From positions 682,001 through 746,000 of the forward strand of contig NZ_CP126889.1 of the NCBI RefSeq assembly GCF_030246845.1: a stretch of 64,000 nucleotides of DNA, written 5' to 3'. Source of the DNA: Enhydrobacter sp. (lineage in GTDB: Bacteria; Pseudomonadota; Alphaproteobacteria; Reyranellales; Reyranellaceae). This document shows positions 47,191 through 55,554 of the stretch, piece after piece (positions within the stretch are counted from its first letter, which is position 1; each line of letters begins with the position of its first letter). Below the pieces are notes generated by a model. That model ran no database searches. It saw nothing but the letters and a program-made list of their open reading frames with translations, and had not been told where the DNA came from. The translations under genes were made by a program, and so were the position numbers.

Positions 47191-48195
47191 TTGGCGCTGG
47201 TAAGCATTCCGATTGTCACGATCGAGCGTCTGGCAAAGCGCTTCGGCGAGGTCCAGGCCGTGGCCGGCGTGGATCTCGAGATCGGCCGCGGCGAGCTGTT
47301 CGCCCTGCTTGGCGGCTCGGGCTGCGGGAAGACCACCCTTCTGCGCCTGCTGGCGGGCCTCGAGATGCCCGACGCCGGCCGCATCCTGATCGACGGCCAG
47401 GACATGACCGGCGTGCCGCCGCATCTCAGGCCGGTCAACATGATGTTCCAGTCCTACGCCCTCTTTCCGCACATGGATGTGGCGGCGAATGTCGCCTATG
47501 GCCTGCGGCGCGAGGCCGTGCCCAGGCCCGAGATCGAGGTCCGCGTGGCCGAGGCTCTGGCGTTGGTGAAGCTCGAAGGGTTCGGCGGCCGCAAGCCAGC
47601 ACAGCTTTCCGGCGGCCAGCGCCAGCGGGTGGCGCTCGCGCGCGCGCTGGTGAAACGTCCGAAGCTCCTGCTGCTCGACGAGCCGCTCGCCGCCCTGGAC
47701 CGCAAGCTGCGCGAGGGCACGCGGTTCGAGCTGGTGCGCCTGCAGGAACAGCTCGGCCTCACCTTCGTCGTCGTCACGCACGACCAGGAAGAGGCGATGT
47801 CGATGGCGAGCCGGCTCGCCGTGATGAGCGCCGGCCGCATCGTCCAGATCGGCACGCCGCGCGAGCTCTACGAGCATCCGGTGTCGCGCTTCGTCGCCGA
47901 TTTCATCGGCATCGCCAACATCCTCGACCTCGGCGACGGGCGGTGGCTCGCGTTGCGGCCGGAGAAAATCATGCTTTCCGCCGACCGGCCGGCTGCAGCG
48001 CAGATCATTTCCGGCGAGGTCGTCGACATCGCCTATGAAGGCGACCGGTCGCTCTACCGCGTCGCCATCAAGGATGGCCCCGTCATGCTGGTCTCGCGCG
48101 CCAATACCGTCCGCACCCACGAGGATGCCTTTCGCCGCGGGCATCACGTGTGGCTCGGCTGGAACAACGATGCCGGACAGGTGCTGCATGAGTAA
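47191..48195 (+). CDS. potG: Polyamine ABC transporter ATPase, PotG-like
   Basis: A 334-residue ATPase with Walker A GGSGCGKTT, Q-loop MMFQSYALFPHMD, signature LSGGQRQRVALARALV, Walker B LLLLDEPLAALDRK, H-loop VVTHDQ and a C-terminal TOBE-type region (ALRPEKIMLS, then MLVSRANTVRTHEDAFRRGH). It starts with TTG at 47191, one base after the potF stop; no better start is visible before the first strand. A large palindromic repeat occupies the gap to the permease gene. Confidence 0.9.
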   Translation: MALVSIPIVTIERLAKRFGEVQAVAGVDLEIGRGELFALLGGSGCGKTTLLRLLAGLEMPDAGRILIDGQDMTGVPPHLRPVNMMFQSYALFPHMDVAANVAYGLRREAVPRPEIEVRVAEALALVKLEGFGGRKPAQLSGGQRQRVALARALVKRPKLLLLDEPLAALDRKLREGTRFELVRLQEQLGLTFVVVTHDQEEAMSMASRLAVMSAGRIVQIGTPRELYEHPVSRFVADFIGIANILDLGDGRWLALRPEKIMLSADRPAAAQIISGEVVDIAYEGDRSLYRVAIKDGPVMLVSRANTVRTHEDAFRRGHHVWLGWNNDAGQVLHE

Positions 48196-48235
48196 ACGCA
48201 TCTCGGCGGCCGACCGCCGTGTGCCTCGGGAACGG

Positions 48236-48308
48236 TGTCATCCCGAGCGTCCGCGAGGGATCTTTCATCGCTGTCCATCAAAGATCCCTCGCTGCGCTCG
48301 GGATGACA
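48236..48308. repeat. 73-bp palindromic repeat (TGTCATCCCGAG ... CTCGGGATGACA)
   Basis: Left arm 48236-48265 and right arm 48280-48308 are near-perfect inverted repeats around a 14-base loop, with the pattern GTCATCCCGAG-CG-CGAGGGATCTTT. It lies between potG and potH and is intergenic. It is the best copy of a dispersed family with relatives at 42574-42640 and 26921-26949. It may act on transcript stability or read-through; no transposase is near. Confidence 0.8.
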
Positions 48309-48336
48309 CAGAAACACGCTTGGGCATCACTTGACC

Positions 48337-49173
48337 ATGCGCGCCGTCATCGCCTTGCCGTTCGCCTGGCTGGCCTTGTTCTTCCTGCTGCCGTTTGTCC
48401 TGGTGCTGGCGATCGCGCTCGGCACCATCGCGCCCGACTCGGTGCCGCCGGTCGAGCTCGGCTGGAGCCTCGACAACTTCAAGCTGCTCTTCACCGACGA
48501 TCTCTACATCGCGGCGTGGCTGAGCTCGCTGCGCATCGCCGCCACCTCGACGCTGGGCGCGCTGCTGCTCGGCTACCCCATGGCCTATGCCATCGTGCGC
48601 GCCCGGCCGGCGCGGCGGCCGTTCCTCCTGATGCTGGTCGTGCTGCCCTTCTGGACTTCGTTCCTGATCCGCGTCTATGCCTGGATGGGGCTGCTGGCCG
48701 AGAACGGCATCCTGAACCAGGTGCTGCGCGGATTGGGCCTGGTCGCCCATCCCGGCACGATCCTCGGCACCGAATGGGCGGTGCATCTCGGCATCGTCTA
48801 CGCCTACCTGCCGTTCATGGTGCTGCCGCTCTACGCCACGCTGGAAAAGCTCGACTGGAGCCTGCTCGAAGCGGCGGCCGATCTGGGCGCCAGGCCGGTC
48901 GCGGCCTTTCTCACCGTCACCCTGCCCTTGTCGCTGCCCGGCATCGTCGCAGGCTGCCTGATGGTGTTCATTCCGGCGGTCGGCGAGTTCGTGATTCCCG
49001 ATCTGCTGGGCGGGACGAGGACGCTGATGATCGGCAAGGTGCTGTGGGACGAGTTCTTCACCAATGCCGACTGGCCGCTCGCTTCGGCCGTGGCCGTCTG
49101 CCTGCTCGCGCTGCTCGTGGGCCCGATCGCGCTGTTCCAGCGGCAGCAGGCGAAAAGCCTGGAGCACCGCTGA
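48337..49173 (+). CDS. potH: Polyamine ABC transporter permease, PotH-like
   Basis: A 278-residue permease with the hydrophobic start RAVIALPFAWLALFFLLPFV, the loop LEAAADLGARPVAAFLTVTL that carries the EAA motif, and VFIPAVGEFVIPDLLGGTR typical of PotB/PotH. ATG at 48337 is preferred over the TTG two codons earlier. The 141-base gap upstream holds the 73-bp palindrome. Stop and next start overlap (TGATG). Confidence 0.9.
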   Translation: MRAVIALPFAWLALFFLLPFVLVLAIALGTIAPDSVPPVELGWSLDNFKLLFTDDLYIAAWLSSLRIAATSTLGALLLGYPMAYAIVRARPARRPFLLMLVVLPFWTSFLIRVYAWMGLLAENGILNQVLRGLGLVAHPGTILGTEWAVHLGIVYAYLPFMVLPLYATLEKLDWSLLEAAADLGARPVAAFLTVTLPLSLPGIVAGCLMVFIPAVGEFVIPDLLGGTRTLMIGKVLWDEFFTNADWPLASAVAVCLLALLVGPIALFQRQQAKSLEHR

Positions 49174-49958
49174 TGCATGGCCGCGCCCGCTTCGCCCTGA
49201 CGGCGCTCTGCTTCGGCTACGCCTTCCTCTACGTGCCGATCGCTCTGGTGATCGCCTATTCCTTCAATGCCTCGCGGCTGGTGACGGTGTGGGCAGGCTT
49301 CTCGCTGCACTGGTGGCGGGAGCTGCTGCACAACCAGGCCATGCTGTCGGCCGCCTGGCTGTCGCTGCGCATCGCCCTGGTGAGCGCCACCCTCTCGGCG
49401 CTGCTGGGGCTCGCTGCCGGCTACGTGCTGGCGCGCGTCGCGCGCTTTCCCGGCCGCATGCTGTTCGGCAGCCTCGTCATCGCGCCGATGGTCATGCCCG
49501 AGGTGGTGATGGGCATCTCCATGCTGCTGCTGTTCGTGGGCTCGCAGCAATTCCTCGGCGGACCCGATCGCGGCTTCCTCACCATCGTCATCGCGCACAC
49601 GACCTTCTCGCTTTCCTTCGTCGCCATCGTGGTGCAGGCCCGCCTGGCCGACTTCGACCGGTCGCTCGAGGAGGCGGCGATGGATCTCGGCGCCACGCCC
49701 TGGACCACGTTCCGCACCGTCACCCTGCCCCTGATCGCGCCGGCGGTGGGCTCGGGCTGGCTGCTCGCCTTCACGCTCTCGCTCGACGATCTGATCATGA
49801 CGCAGTTCGTCGCCGGCGCATCGACCCAGACCCTGCCGATGCGCGTCTATTCGAGTGTGCGTCTGGGCGTCGACCCGCAGATCAACGTGCTGGCCACGAT
49901 CATCGTCAGCCTGGCGGCGATCGCCCTGATCGTCTCCGCCCGGCTGACACGGCGATGA
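49173..49958 (+). CDS. potI: Polyamine ABC transporter permease, PotI-like
   Basis: A 261-residue permease with YVPIALVIAYSFNASRLVTV and SLEEAAMDLGATPWTTFRTV, the EAA-like loop, and SLDDLIMTQFVAGASTQTLP, the region that names PotC/PotI. It overlaps the PotH stop by one base. It completes the transporter. The next 280 bases to the HxlR gene hold no recognisable gene. Confidence 0.9.
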   Translation: MHGRARFALTALCFGYAFLYVPIALVIAYSFNASRLVTVWAGFSLHWWRELLHNQAMLSAAWLSLRIALVSATLSALLGLAAGYVLARVARFPGRMLFGSLVIAPMVMPEVVMGISMLLLFVGSQQFLGGPDRGFLTIVIAHTTFSLSFVAIVVQARLADFDRSLEEAAMDLGATPWTTFRTVTLPLIAPAVGSGWLLAFTLSLDDLIMTQFVAGASTQTLPMRVYSSVRLGVDPQINVLATIIVSLAAIALIVSARLTRR

Positions 49959-50238
49959 CAAACGTCGCCCCCGCCTCTGCGCCGTTGACAACCAGCCGCC
50001 TTCGTGACTGGATAGTCGGGTCTCGCATCCGACGCGGAGGTTTTGATGCTTCCACCGGGCCAGCGTGCCGCGAAGATTGCCGGCGCAAGCATTCGGGCAT
50101 CGGCATAGCGGAACTCACGAATGACGCGCCGGGAGCGGCCCTCGCGGGTCGCATCAGTAAGGCCAGACCCCAATTTGGCCGCTCCCGATGTGCGGTTCTT
50201 CCCAGAGACAACTCTTCAGGGCGTTCGCTGTCGGGCGG

Positions 50239-50571
50239 TTAAGCCGACAGGCGTTTCGCCCATTTCTCCGACCAGACATGCAGCGGCAGGAATCGGCCGA
50301 GCAGCTCCTCGCCCAGCGGCGTGAGCCGATAGCCGCTCGTTGCGTCGACCGTGACCAGGTTGGCTGCGCGCAGTTCCGCCAATCTTTCATTGATGATGGT
50401 GGGGCTGGCGCCAGTCGCCGCCTGTAGTTCGCGGAAGCGCCTGGGCTCCTCGCGCAGCTCCCAGATCAGCCGCAGCACCCAGCGGCGGCCCAGCAGATCG
50501 AGCAGCAGCATGATCGGCCGTCCGCTCCGGGAACCCCGTACCGGATGTCCGGGCTGAACGGTTTTCACCAT
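50239..50571 (-). CDS. HxlR-family (DUF24) winged-helix regulator
   Basis: A 110-residue regulator with the HxlR pattern MLLLDLLGRRWVLRLIWELR, RRFRELQAATGASPTIINERLAEL-type recognition region and the wing GYRLTPLGEELL. It contains no cysteine, so the thiol-switch sensing of YodB or HypR cannot apply. It is transcribed divergently from a CMD-family gene; the 84-base gap contains two matching 15-bp palindromes, the likely operators. Confidence 0.87.
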   Translation of the reverse strand: MVKTVQPGHPVRGSRSGRPIMLLLDLLGRRWVLRLIWELREEPRRFRELQAATGASPTIINERLAELRAANLVTVDATSGYRLTPLGEELLGRFLPLHVWSEKWAKRLSA

Positions 50572-50586
50572 TGATCCGCTCCGTTA

Positions 50587-50601
50587 CTACATTTTCTGTA
50601 G
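50587..50601. promoter_or_regulatory. Palindromic operator 1 (CTAC-N7-GTAG)
   Basis: CTACATTTTCTGTAG lies 16 bases before the HxlR start. It shares the CTAC-N7-GTAG frame with the site at 50621-50635, resembling the TACT-N7-AGTA sites of HxlR-family regulators such as YodB. Confidence 0.6.
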
Positions 50602-50620
50602 CGATGGCTCGCTCCCGATG

Positions 50621-50635
50621 CTACTGAAATTGTAG
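50621..50635. promoter_or_regulatory. Palindromic operator 2 (CTAC-N7-GTAG)
   Basis: CTACTGAAATTGTAG is centred 34 bases from operator 1 and ends 20 bases before the CMD-family ATG. Repeat of the same motif on both sides of the gap suggests that one regulator controls both divergent genes. Confidence 0.6.
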
Positions 50636-50655
50636 CACCGGAACGGAGTGCCGTC

Positions 50656-51297
50656 ATGCCGCGAATCGCCCCTGCCCAACCGCCTTATGAACCCGACATT
50701 GCCGAGGCGCTGAACCGCATCATGCCGGCCGGCCTCGAGCCTCTGGTGCTGTTCCGTACCATGGCGCGCAATCCGCGCATCTTCGCCAGGATGTTTGCCG
50801 GAGGCCTGCTCGACAAGGGTGCGCTCAGCCTGCGCCAGCGCGAGCTGGTGATCGACCGGACGACGGCGCGCCTCGGCTGCGAATACGAATGGGGCGTCCA
50901 TGTCGCGCTCTTTGCCAAGCGGGCGGGGCTTGGCACGGCGGAGATTGTGGCCACGGTGACCGGCGGCTCAGATGCCGCGTGCTGGTCGATGGCCGAGCAG
51001 GCCTTGGTGGCGCTGGTGGATGATCTGGTCGATCGCCACACGATCGGCGACGAGACGTGGCACTCCGTGGCGGCTCATTTCGACGAGGCGCAGATCCTCG
51101 AGGCCATCGCGCTCGTGGGCTATTACCACACGATCAGCTTTCTCTGTAACGGCCTGCGGCTCCCTTCCGAGCCCTACGGTGCCCGCTTTCCCGGCAGTCA
51201 TCCGTCTACCTGTGTCTCTCCAACAGGCGATCGAGCGCGAGGATCACGAGACCGAGGACGAGGCCCCAGAAGGCGGATCCGACACCCATCAGGGTGA
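50656..51297 (+). CDS. Carboxymuconolactone decarboxylase family protein with odd C-terminus
   Basis: A 213-residue CMD-fold protein. The core (RQRELVIDRTTARLGCEYEW with GVHVALFAKRAGL) has a single Cys and the His of the AhpD-like relay, so peroxidase activity is doubtful. Related proteins end near residue 180 (LRLPSEPYGARFPG); the last 33 residues here are Arg/Gly-rich and overlap the convergent benE gene by 92 bases, which suggests a stop lost after divergence. It is divergent from an HxlR regulator with shared palindromic operators. Confidence 0.82.
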   Translation: MPRIAPAQPPYEPDIAEALNRIMPAGLEPLVLFRTMARNPRIFARMFAGGLLDKGALSLRQRELVIDRTTARLGCEYEWGVHVALFAKRAGLGTAEIVATVTGGSDAACWSMAEQALVALVDDLVDRHTIGDETWHSVAAHFDEAQILEAIALVGYYHTISFLCNGLRLPSEPYGARFPGSHPSTCVSPTGDRARGSRDRGRGPRRRIRHPSG

Positions 51298-52375
51298 CGC
51301 CGGAAACGGTGACGGCGAGCGTGCCGGCGGCGGCGAGACGATCCTGGTCGGCCGAGAGTGCTGCGCCCATGGCGCTTGCCGTCGAGCCCAGCAGTGCCGT
51401 GCCGGCCACCGTCGCCAGCAGTGCCGGCGGCAAGGCCGCGAACAGCCCGACCAGCGAGGCGCCGAACAAGGCGATCATTCCCCACCACAGCGCATAGAAG
51501 GGGCCGGCCATCCATCGCCTGGCCGGATCGGGATGGGCATCGGGACCGGTGCACAACGCGGCCGAGATGGCGGCGAGGTTCGAGGTATGCGCGCCCACGA
51601 ATGCGGTACCGAGCGAAACCATACTGGTCACTGCGAGCACGGGCTGGGGCGGCGGCCGGTAACCGGAGGCACGCAGCACGGCGAAGCCCGGCAGGTTCTG
51701 CGACGCCATCGTCACCAGATAGAGTGGCGCGCCGAGCCCGATCATCGTCGCGACGTCCCAGCTCGGTTCCTGGACGATGAGCGTCGACAAGCCGAGCGCG
51801 GGAATGGGCCGCACCAGGCCGAGCGCCCAGGCGAGCGCCGCGCCGGCGACCAGCACGATCAGCGACGCGAAGGTGGGCAGCAGGACCCGGGAGACCAGGA
51901 AGAGCGCGATCATCGACAGGACCAGGAGCGGCTGGTGCGGCACCTGCTCGAACATCGCCACGACGAGGTGCAGCAGGATGCCCCCCAGCATCGCTGCCGC
52001 GATGCTGGCCGGAATCCGCTCGATCAATCGGCCGAGCGGGCGAATTGCGGCCGTCAGCAGGATCAGCACCGCCGACGCGACGAAGGCGCCGATTGCCGCG
52101 CGAAAGCCCGGCACGCCGGCCGTCGAGGCGATCAGGGCGGCGCCCGGCGTCGACCATGCGGTGATGATCGGCATGCGATAGCGAATGCTGAGCGCAAGCG
52201 CGCTCGACGCCGTGGCGAGGCCGAGTCCCGAGACCCACGAGCTCGCTTCGGCCGGCGTCGCGCCGACGGCCTGCGCCGCCGCAAGCACGACCGGCAGCGT
52301 GCCGCCCACACCGGCCACCGTCGCGACCAGCGCGGCGGTCGCGACGGCGATCAGATCGGATTTCGTCCAGCTCAT
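51206..52375 (-). CDS. benE: Benzoate/H+ symporter family protein, BenE
   Basis: A 389-residue transporter with about 12 membrane helices. Signature segments are SSWVSGLGLATASSALALSI, RMPIITAWSTPGAALI, and ASQNLPGFAVLRASGY with NLAAISAALCTGPDAH. This is the BenE family, which imports benzoate with protons. ATG at 52375 is chosen; the frame stays open to 52822 inside the divergent gene. It converges with the CMD gene. It would supply the box pathway 10 kb away, a second uptake route besides the ABC system. Confidence 0.92.
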   Translation of the reverse strand: MSWTKSDLIAVATAALVATVAGVGGTLPVVLAAAQAVGATPAEASSWVSGLGLATASSALALSIRYRMPIITAWSTPGAALIASTAGVPGFRAAIGAFVASAVLILLTAAIRPLGRLIERIPASIAAAMLGGILLHLVVAMFEQVPHQPLLVLSMIALFLVSRVLLPTFASLIVLVAGAALAWALGLVRPIPALGLSTLIVQEPSWDVATMIGLGAPLYLVTMASQNLPGFAVLRASGYRPPPQPVLAVTSMVSLGTAFVGAHTSNLAAISAALCTGPDAHPDPARRWMAGPFYALWWGMIALFGASLVGLFAALPPALLATVAGTALLGSTASAMGAALSADQDRLAAAGTLAVTVSGVTLMGVGSAFWGLVLGLVILALDRLLERHR

Positions 52376-52535
52376 CGTGGCAAGGACATCGGCTTCTCGA
52401 TTGTCATCCGCGCTATCCAGAAAAATCGGGCCGACGAACATAGCCGCGCGCGAAATAAACGCCAGTCTGCGAAACGCAGCGCTTGAGCTTTCGCGCGTTC
52501 GCTTGCAAGGGTGCCGGCAGGAGGATCTCTGCCGC

Positions 52536-53708
52536 ATGCTGCCGCTCACCGATACGCTCGTCCTCGACCTCACGCAGGTGATCGCGGGCCCCACCGCCGG
52601 CCAGATTCTGGGCGACATGGGCGCCGACGTGATCAAGGTCGAGCCGCTGCAGGGCGAGCACTTCCGGCCGCATTTCGGTGGCGCCTGGGTGCCGTCGATG
52701 AACCGCAACAAGCGCGGGCTCGCTCTCGACCTGCGCACGCCGGGCGGCCGCGAGGTGCTGATGCGGCTGGTGCGCAAGGCCGACGTCTTCATGGAGGCCT
52801 TCACTCCCGGCGTGATCGACAAGCTGGGCTTCGGCTGGGACGTCGTCTCGAAGGAGAATCCCCGGCTCGTCTATGCCTCGATCTCGGGCTACGGCCAGAC
52901 CGGCCCCTATTCCCACCGCGCCGGATACGATCCCTGCATCCAGGCCGAGATCGGGCTGATGGACGCGACCGGCCCCTACCAGGGCGAGATGTGCCGCGTC
53001 GGCACCGCGCCCATCGATTACTGCACCGGCTCGTTCTGCGCCGCCGGCATCGCCTTCGCGCTGCTGGCTCGCCACAAGACCGGCAAGGGCCAGCGGCTCG
53101 ACCTGTCGCTGTTCGATGTCGGCATGCACATGATGAGCCACTGGATCACCAACCATGGCCTCACCGGCGAGGATCCCGAGCGCATGGGCACCTCGAATTC
53201 GCTGATCTGTCCCCTGCGCGTGTTCCCGACCCGCACCCAGCCCATCTTCATCGCCGGCACCAACGACGCCTTCTGGCGCATCCTCTGCACCGCGCTCGGC
53301 CGCAAGGACTGGCTCGAGGACAGGCGCTTCGCCACCAACGCCGACCGCGTCGCCCATCGCTCGATCCTCGAAGCGATGATCGAGGCGCATTTCCTCGAGC
53401 ACACGGCCGATGAGCTCCTGGACAAGCTGATCCCGGCCGGCATGGCCTGCTCCGCCGCCTACAAGGTGAGCGACGTCCTGCGGAACGCCCATACCGAGGC
53501 ACGCGGCAGCGTGCTGGATATCGACTATCCCGGCCTCGGCCCGGTGCGATCGGCCAACAACCCGCTGAAGCTCTCCGATGCGCCGGTCGAGACGCGCCGC
53601 AAGGCGCCGGCCGTGGGTGAGCACACGGTCGAGATCATGCGCGAAGTGGGCTATAGCGATTCCGAGATCGCCGCCCTCGAGGATGCCAGGGCCATTGGTA
53701 CAGCATGA
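52536..53708 (+). CDS. Family III (CaiB/BaiF) CoA-transferase
   Basis: A 390-residue CoA-transferase. The family opening LVLDLTQVIAGPTAGQILGD, VIKVEPLQGE, and NRNKRGLALDLRTPGG is intact; the catalytic Asp is probably that of APIDYCTGSF. The ATG at 52536 follows a GCAGGAGG site; the frame upstream to 52185 lies in benE. It is coupled to the acetylpolyamine amidohydrolase through an ATGA overlap, which hints that the acid released or used there is handled as a CoA thioester. Confidence 0.88.
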   Translation: MLPLTDTLVLDLTQVIAGPTAGQILGDMGADVIKVEPLQGEHFRPHFGGAWVPSMNRNKRGLALDLRTPGGREVLMRLVRKADVFMEAFTPGVIDKLGFGWDVVSKENPRLVYASISGYGQTGPYSHRAGYDPCIQAEIGLMDATGPYQGEMCRVGTAPIDYCTGSFCAAGIAFALLARHKTGKGQRLDLSLFDVGMHMMSHWITNHGLTGEDPERMGTSNSLICPLRVFPTRTQPIFIAGTNDAFWRILCTALGRKDWLEDRRFATNADRVAHRSILEAMIEAHFLEHTADELLDKLIPAGMACSAAYKVSDVLRNAHTEARGSVLDIDYPGLGPVRSANNPLKLSDAPVETRRKAPAVGEHTVEIMREVGYSDSEIAALEDARAIGTA

Positions 53709-54730
53709 AGATCGTCTATTCCGACAAGCACGCCGTCCACGATCCGCAGACCTTCTTCGTGCGCGGCGTGAAGCAGCGCAGCGCCGAGCAGCCCGAGCGC
53801 GCCACGCGCCTGCTGGCGGCCGCAAAGGATGCCGGACACGAGATCGTCGGCGCCAAGGTCTACGGCGCCGGACCGGCCGCGGCCGTCCACACCCCCGACT
53901 ATCTCGATTTCCTGCAGGTCGCCGCGCGCGAGTGGGCGAGGCTCCCCAACGCCTCGACCGAGGTGATCCCCAACGTCCATCCGGCCCGCTACGCCGCGAC
54001 CTACCCGAAGGCGCTCGCCGGTCGCGCCGGCTGGCACCAGGCCGATCTCGCCTGCCCGATCGGGCCCGGCACCTGGGACGCTGCCCTCGCCTCGAGCGAG
54101 GTCGCGGCCACGGCCGCCGACCTCGTGCTCGACGGCTTCCGTGAGGCCTATGCGCTCTGCCGGCCGCCGGGCCATCATGCCTACGCCGACATGGCGGGCG
54201 GCTTCTGCTTCCTGAACAACACGGCGATCGCCGCCCGGCGCCTGCGCGGCCGGCACGAGCGCGTGGCGATCCTCGATGTCGATGTCCATCACGGCAATGG
54301 CACGCAGGGGATCTTCTACGACCGGCCGGACGTGCTCACCGTCTCGATCCACGCCGACCCGGCCAACTACTACCCCTACTTCTGGGGCCATGCCCATGAG
54401 ACCGGTGCCGGCGCGGGGCACGGTTTCAACCTCAACCTGCCGCAGCCGGTGGGCTCCGGCGACGGTCCATGGCTCGCCGCCGGTGATGCAGCCCTGCAGC
54501 GGATCCGGGAGTTCGCGCCGACGGCGCTGGTGATTGCGCTCGGCCTCGACGCCAGCGAGAGCGACCCCCTGCAGGGATTGAAGGTCACCGGCGCCGGCTT
54601 CCATGCAATGGCCGGGAAGATCGCGGCGCTCGGCCTGCCCACGCTTCTCGTGCAGGAAGGCGGCTACTTGAGCGACGATCTCGGCCGCAACCTCGTACAG
54701 TTCCTCTCGGGCTTCGAGCAGGCGCGATAG
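53705..54730 (+). CDS. Acetylpolyamine amidohydrolase (histone deacetylase superfamily)
   Basis: A 341-residue class II HDAC-like zinc hydrolase. Key sites: RPPGHHAYADM with the catalytic His pair, AILDVDVHHGNGTQ giving the zinc Asp and His, and VIALGLDASESDPLQG giving the third zinc Asp. Length and overall pattern match acetylpolyamine aminohydrolase of Mycoplana ramosa, which removes acetate from acetylputrescine and related polyamines. A potF-I transporter is 4 kb upstream. It overlaps the CoA-transferase by four bases. Confidence 0.9.
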   Translation: MKIVYSDKHAVHDPQTFFVRGVKQRSAEQPERATRLLAAAKDAGHEIVGAKVYGAGPAAAVHTPDYLDFLQVAAREWARLPNASTEVIPNVHPARYAATYPKALAGRAGWHQADLACPIGPGTWDAALASSEVAATAADLVLDGFREAYALCRPPGHHAYADMAGGFCFLNNTAIAARRLRGRHERVAILDVDVHHGNGTQGIFYDRPDVLTVSIHADPANYYPYFWGHAHETGAGAGHGFNLNLPQPVGSGDGPWLAAGDAALQRIREFAPTALVIALGLDASESDPLQGLKVTGAGFHAMAGKIAALGLPTLLVQEGGYLSDDLGRNLVQFLSGFEQAR

Positions 54731-54774
54731 CTGCCAGGAACGGCGGGCTTGATCTCGCCCTCAGGCCATCTAAG

Positions 54775-54787
54775 GTGGTCAGACCAC
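54775..54787. promoter_or_regulatory. GntR/FadR-type operator (GTGGTCAGACCAC)
   Basis: A perfect palindrome with the TGGTC-N-GACCA core recognised by many FadR-subfamily regulators such as PdhR and LldR. It ends 17 bases before the regulator's ATG and so probably mediates autoregulation of the following operon. Confidence 0.7.
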
Positions 54788-54804
54788 GGCTTTACCTAAT
54801 TCCA

Positions 54805-55554
54805 ATGCTCGAAATAACACGGCCCGGGTCCGAGGAAAGCCAAAGCGGCGCGGCGCGGGTCTTCACCTTTTTCCGTGACCGGCTGCTCGCGGGTGATCTG
54901 AAGGCCGGAGACCGGCTGCTGGCCGAGCGCGAGCTGGCGCTGGCGCTCAATGTCAGCCGTCCCGTTCTGCGCGAGGCCCTGCGGTCGCTCGCGATGCTGG
55001 GGCTGGTGGACATCCAGCACGGGCGCGGCACTTTCGTGCGCAGCGCCGACGCTTCGGTGCTGGGGCAAGCCCTCACCCTTTGCCTCGCTCCCGAGCCCGA
55101 CATCCTCGACGACGTGCTGCAGGCGCGGATCGCCATCGAATGCCAGGCCATCCGCCTTGCCTGCGAGCGCGCAAGCGAACGGGATCTGCAGGCGATCGCC
55201 GGCAAGCTCGATCTGCTGGTGGGGTCGCTCGACAATCCGGACAAAGGAGGCGAGGCCGACTACGCCTTCCATTTGGCGATCGTGCGATCCAGCGGCAGCC
55301 CGTCGCTGATGAAGGTCTACGAGGCGATTTCGCCTCTTCTCATGCGCTCGCATATCGAGCGCCGGCGCGAGACCTTCAGGGAACCTGCCATCACCTCGGG
55401 CCTCGTCGACGCCCATCGCGAGGTTTTCCTGTCGCTCGCGCGCCGCGATCCGGATGCCGCCGAGCGCAGCCTGCGCGGCCACTTCGCCATCGGCGACGAT
55501 CTGCGCCGCCGCAACCTCATCTCCGCCTACGAACCCAAAAGGAAGCATCCATGA
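54805..55554 (+). CDS. GntR-family (FadR/FCD) transcriptional regulator
   Basis: A 249-residue regulator: winged helix at residues 15-80 (GDRLLAERELALALNVSRPV, LREALRSLAMLGLVDIQHGR) and an all-helical FCD effector domain (RIAIECQAIRLACERASERD, then HREVFLSLARRDPDAAERSL). ATG at 54805 is chosen because a longer frame from GTG 54775 would begin inside the operator. It overlaps rpiB as ATGA. FCD domains usually bind organic acids or sugar acids with a metal; the ligand is unknown. Confidence 0.88.
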   Translation: MLEITRPGSEESQSGAARVFTFFRDRLLAGDLKAGDRLLAERELALALNVSRPVLREALRSLAMLGLVDIQHGRGTFVRSADASVLGQALTLCLAPEPDILDDVLQARIAIECQAIRLACERASERDLQAIAGKLDLLVGSLDNPDKGGEADYAFHLAIVRSSGSPSLMKVYEAISPLLMRSHIERRRETFREPAITSGLVDAHREVFLSLARRDPDAAERSLRGHFAIGDDLRRRNLISAYEPKRKHP

